Below, one piece after another: positions 14,783 to 15,945 of a DNA stretch of 15,945 bases. Both the position numbers and the translations under genes were made by a program. Origin of the DNA: an uncultured Leucobacter sp. (lineage in GTDB: Bacteria > Actinomycetota > Actinomycetes > Actinomycetales > Microbacteriaceae); assembly GCA_945952575.1 (NCBI GenBank), contig CAMFIY010000016.1, positions 1 to 15,945 of the forward strand. Reading direction: 5' to 3'. The notes under the pieces are model-generated. The model was not told the origin of the DNA. It was given only the letters and a program-made list of their open reading frames with translations, and did no database searches. Numbering within the stretch: the first letter of the stretch is position 1; every line of letters starts with the position of its first letter.

Positions 14783-14969
14783 GGCACCTCGCAAGAGGTG
14801 ACTTCGCGTGCCTGCACGGTGGCTCAACACCGCGGCTCGCCCCCAACGGTCCGGATCGGCTTCTTGCTGTTCCGGTGGTGGCGTCCGAGGCACTAGGTTT
14901 CGGGGCATCCGCCTACGAAAAGCAACCGCAATAGCGTGCCCATCGGGGGCGCAGAACAGGAGAACGGCC
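14783..14969 (+). promoter_or_regulatory. Structured 5' leader of rpsB
   Basis: This gene-free leader holds several pairings. CACCTC-GCAA-GAGGTG (14785-14800) is a 6-bp stem with a GNRA loop. CGGTG (14817-14821) pairs with CACCG (14828-14832), but a second CGGTG (14873-14877) could compete for the same CACCG. CCGGA (14851-14855) pairs with TCCGG (14871-14875). CGCCCCC (14838-14844) is fully complementary to GGGGGCG (14945-14951), just 6 nt before the ribosome site AGGAGA (14958-14963). Such a layout would suit feedback control by S2, as known for ribosomal protein leaders; this is inference from hand folding. Confidence 0.5.
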
Positions 14970-15893
14970 ATGGCCGTCGTCACCATCCGCCAGCTGCTCG
15001 ACAGCGGCGTCCACTTCGGACACCAGACCCGCCGCTGGAACCCGAAGATGAAGCGCTTCATCTTCACCGAGCGCGCCGGTATCTACATCATCGACCTGCA
15101 GCAGTCGCTGCACTACATCGATGAGGCCTACGACTTCGTGAAGCAGACCGTCGCCCGCGGCGGCAACATCCTCTTCGTCGGCACCAAGAAGCAGGCGCAG
15201 GAGGCCATCGCCGAGCAGGCCGCTCGCGTGAACCAGCCCTACGTGAACCAGCGCTGGCTGGGTGGTCTGCTGACCAACTTCCAGACTGTCACCAGCCGCC
15301 TCGAGCGTATGAAGGAGCTCGAGCAGCTCGACTTCGAGGGCGGCACCAGCGGCTTCACCAAGAAGGAGCTGCTGCTCAAGAAGCGCGAGCTCGAGAAGCT
15401 GCAGAAGTCGCTCGGCGGCATCCGTCACATGACGAAGACGCCGTCGGCGCTCTGGGTGGTCGACACCAAGAAGGAGCACCTCGCGATCGACGAGGCGAAG
15501 AAGCTCGGCATCCCCGTGATCGCCATCCTCGACACGAACTGCGACCCCGACGAGGTCACCTACCCGATCCCGGGCAACGACGACGCGATCCGCTCGGTCG
15601 CGCTGCTCACCCGCGTGATCGCCGACGCCGCCGCTGAGGGTCTCATGGAGCGCCACCAGAAGAGCTCGGGCGACGAGGCTGCTGCTGAGCCGCTCGCCGA
15701 GTGGGAGGTCGAGCTCCTGAACGCAGAGGTCAAGGCTGACGAGGCTGAGGCCGCCGTCGAGGTCGCCGTCGAGGCTGAGGCTGCTGCCGAGGTTGCTGAA
15801 GAGGCCGCTGAGGCCCCCGCAGCTGAGGCCGCTGAGGCCCCCGCAGCTGAGGCCGCTGAGGCCCCCGCGGCTGAGGCCCCCGCAGCCGAGTAA
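14970..15893 (+). CDS. rpsB: 30S ribosomal protein S2
   Basis: A 307-residue S2 protein of the small ribosomal subunit. The opening MAVVTIRQLLDSGVHFGHQTRRWNPKM, split at residue 20 for reference, and YVNQRWLGGLLTNFQTV (91-107) plus GIPVIAILDTNCDPD (180-194) are unmistakable S2 signatures. The start ATG has the ribosome site AGGAGA 6 nt upstream. The globular core ends near residue 230; residues 254-307 are a repetitive Ala/Glu/Pro/Val tail absent from the 241-residue Escherichia coli protein, though such tails are common in actinobacterial S2. The usual downstream partner tsf lies beyond the window. The gene is divergent from the M23-like gene, with a 334-nt gap. Confidence 0.98.
   Translation: MAVVTIRQLLDSGVHFGHQTRRWNPKMKRFIFTERAGIYIIDLQQSLHYIDEAYDFVKQTVARGGNILFVGTKKQAQEAIAEQAARVNQPYVNQRWLGGLLTNFQTVTSRLERMKELEQLDFEGGTSGFTKKELLLKKRELEKLQKSLGGIRHMTKTPSALWVVDTKKEHLAIDEAKKLGIPVIAILDTNCDPDEVTYPIPGNDDAIRSVALLTRVIADAAAEGLMERHQKSSGDEAAAEPLAEWEVELLNAEVKADEAEAAVEVAVEAEAAAEVAEEAAEAPAAEAAEAPAAEAAEAPAAEAPAAE
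15801..15890 (+). repeat. Tandem 24-bp repeat in the rpsB 3' end
   Basis: Units at 15801-15824 and 15825-15848 are identical, 15849-15872 differs by one base, and a shortened unit runs to 15890. Each encodes EAAEAPAA. Near-perfect nucleotide identity suggests recent slippage-driven expansion or contraction in an otherwise conserved gene. Confidence 0.9.
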
Positions 15894-15897
15894 TTGC

Positions 15898-15916
15898 GTC
15901 CGAGTATTGCTCGGAC
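15898..15916 (+). terminator. Hairpin after rpsB
   Basis: GTCCGAG (15898-15904), loop TATTG and CTCGGAC (15910-15916) give a perfect 7-bp stem 4 nt after the rpsB stop. There is no T run, so it may be a partial terminator or an mRNA-stabilising or processing hairpin before the expected tsf gene rather than a full terminator. Confidence 0.5.
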
Positions 15917-15945
15917 CATCGCACACATCTTCCGCCGGGCGGGCG

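Noticed and set aside
14632..14817. A 61-codon minus-strand frame ending in an ATGA overlap with the M23-like gene
   Set aside because: It shares the peptide VLHRFAG with the frame upstream of yraN, but only because the DNA blocks are identical; the peptide between the blocks is not conserved, so constraint appears to be on DNA.

Overview
The window is a GC-rich (roughly 67-70% by eye) actinobacterial chromosome segment. Two actinobacteria-restricted small families (DUF3039 and DUF2469), an actinobacterial LexA box, many probably leaderless starts and the gene order DUF2469 - yraN - comM - dprA - xerC - M23-like - rpsB all point to Actinomycetota. Protein style suggests Microbacteriaceae, perhaps Leucobacter-like; the genus is a guess. 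No rRNA, tRNA, CRISPR array, insertion sequence or phage gene is visible, and codon and base use look uniform.

Layout. (1) 1-1819, plus strand: the 3' end of an ABC transporter ATPase gene, overlapped by its membrane permease gene. (2) 1851-2126, plus: a small DUF3039 protein, convergent with the next block. (3) 9260-2158, minus strand: a DNA-damage mutagenesis cassette imuA' - imuB - dnaE2 followed by pncB (nicotinate phosphoribosyltransferase). A perfect palindromic LexA/SOS box lies inside the imuA' promoter. (4) 9336-14061, plus: DUF2469, then the tightly packed run yraN - comM - dprA - xerC. (5) 14171-14635, minus: a short exported LytM/M23-like protein lacking catalytic histidines. (6) 14970-15893, plus: rpsB (ribosomal protein S2) with a long, hairpin-rich leader and an Ala/Glu/Pro repeat tail.

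How it works together. Block 3 is the SOS translesion mutasome: ImuA' and ImuB are accessory factors and DnaE2 is the error-prone polymerase. Block 4 holds DNA uptake/recombination (ComM, DprA, YraN) and chromosome-dimer resolution (XerC) genes in a syntenic run seen across actinobacteria. In Mycobacterium the gene before DUF2469 is rnhB, whereas here the mutasome sits there back to back with DUF2469.

Most unusual signals. A three-block intergenic element of about 67 bp occurs twice, once upstream of yraN-comM-dprA-xerC and once upstream of the M23-like gene, in the same orientation and 43 or 45 nt from the last near-exact block to the start codon. Other signals are a series of start codons placed 6-7 nt after a -10 box (leaderless transcripts), the LexA box embedded between the -35 and -10 of a leaderless imuA' promoter, and a structured rpsB leader with competing pairings. 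I did not find an obviously new multi-gene system; the paired regulatory element is the best candidate for something undescribed.
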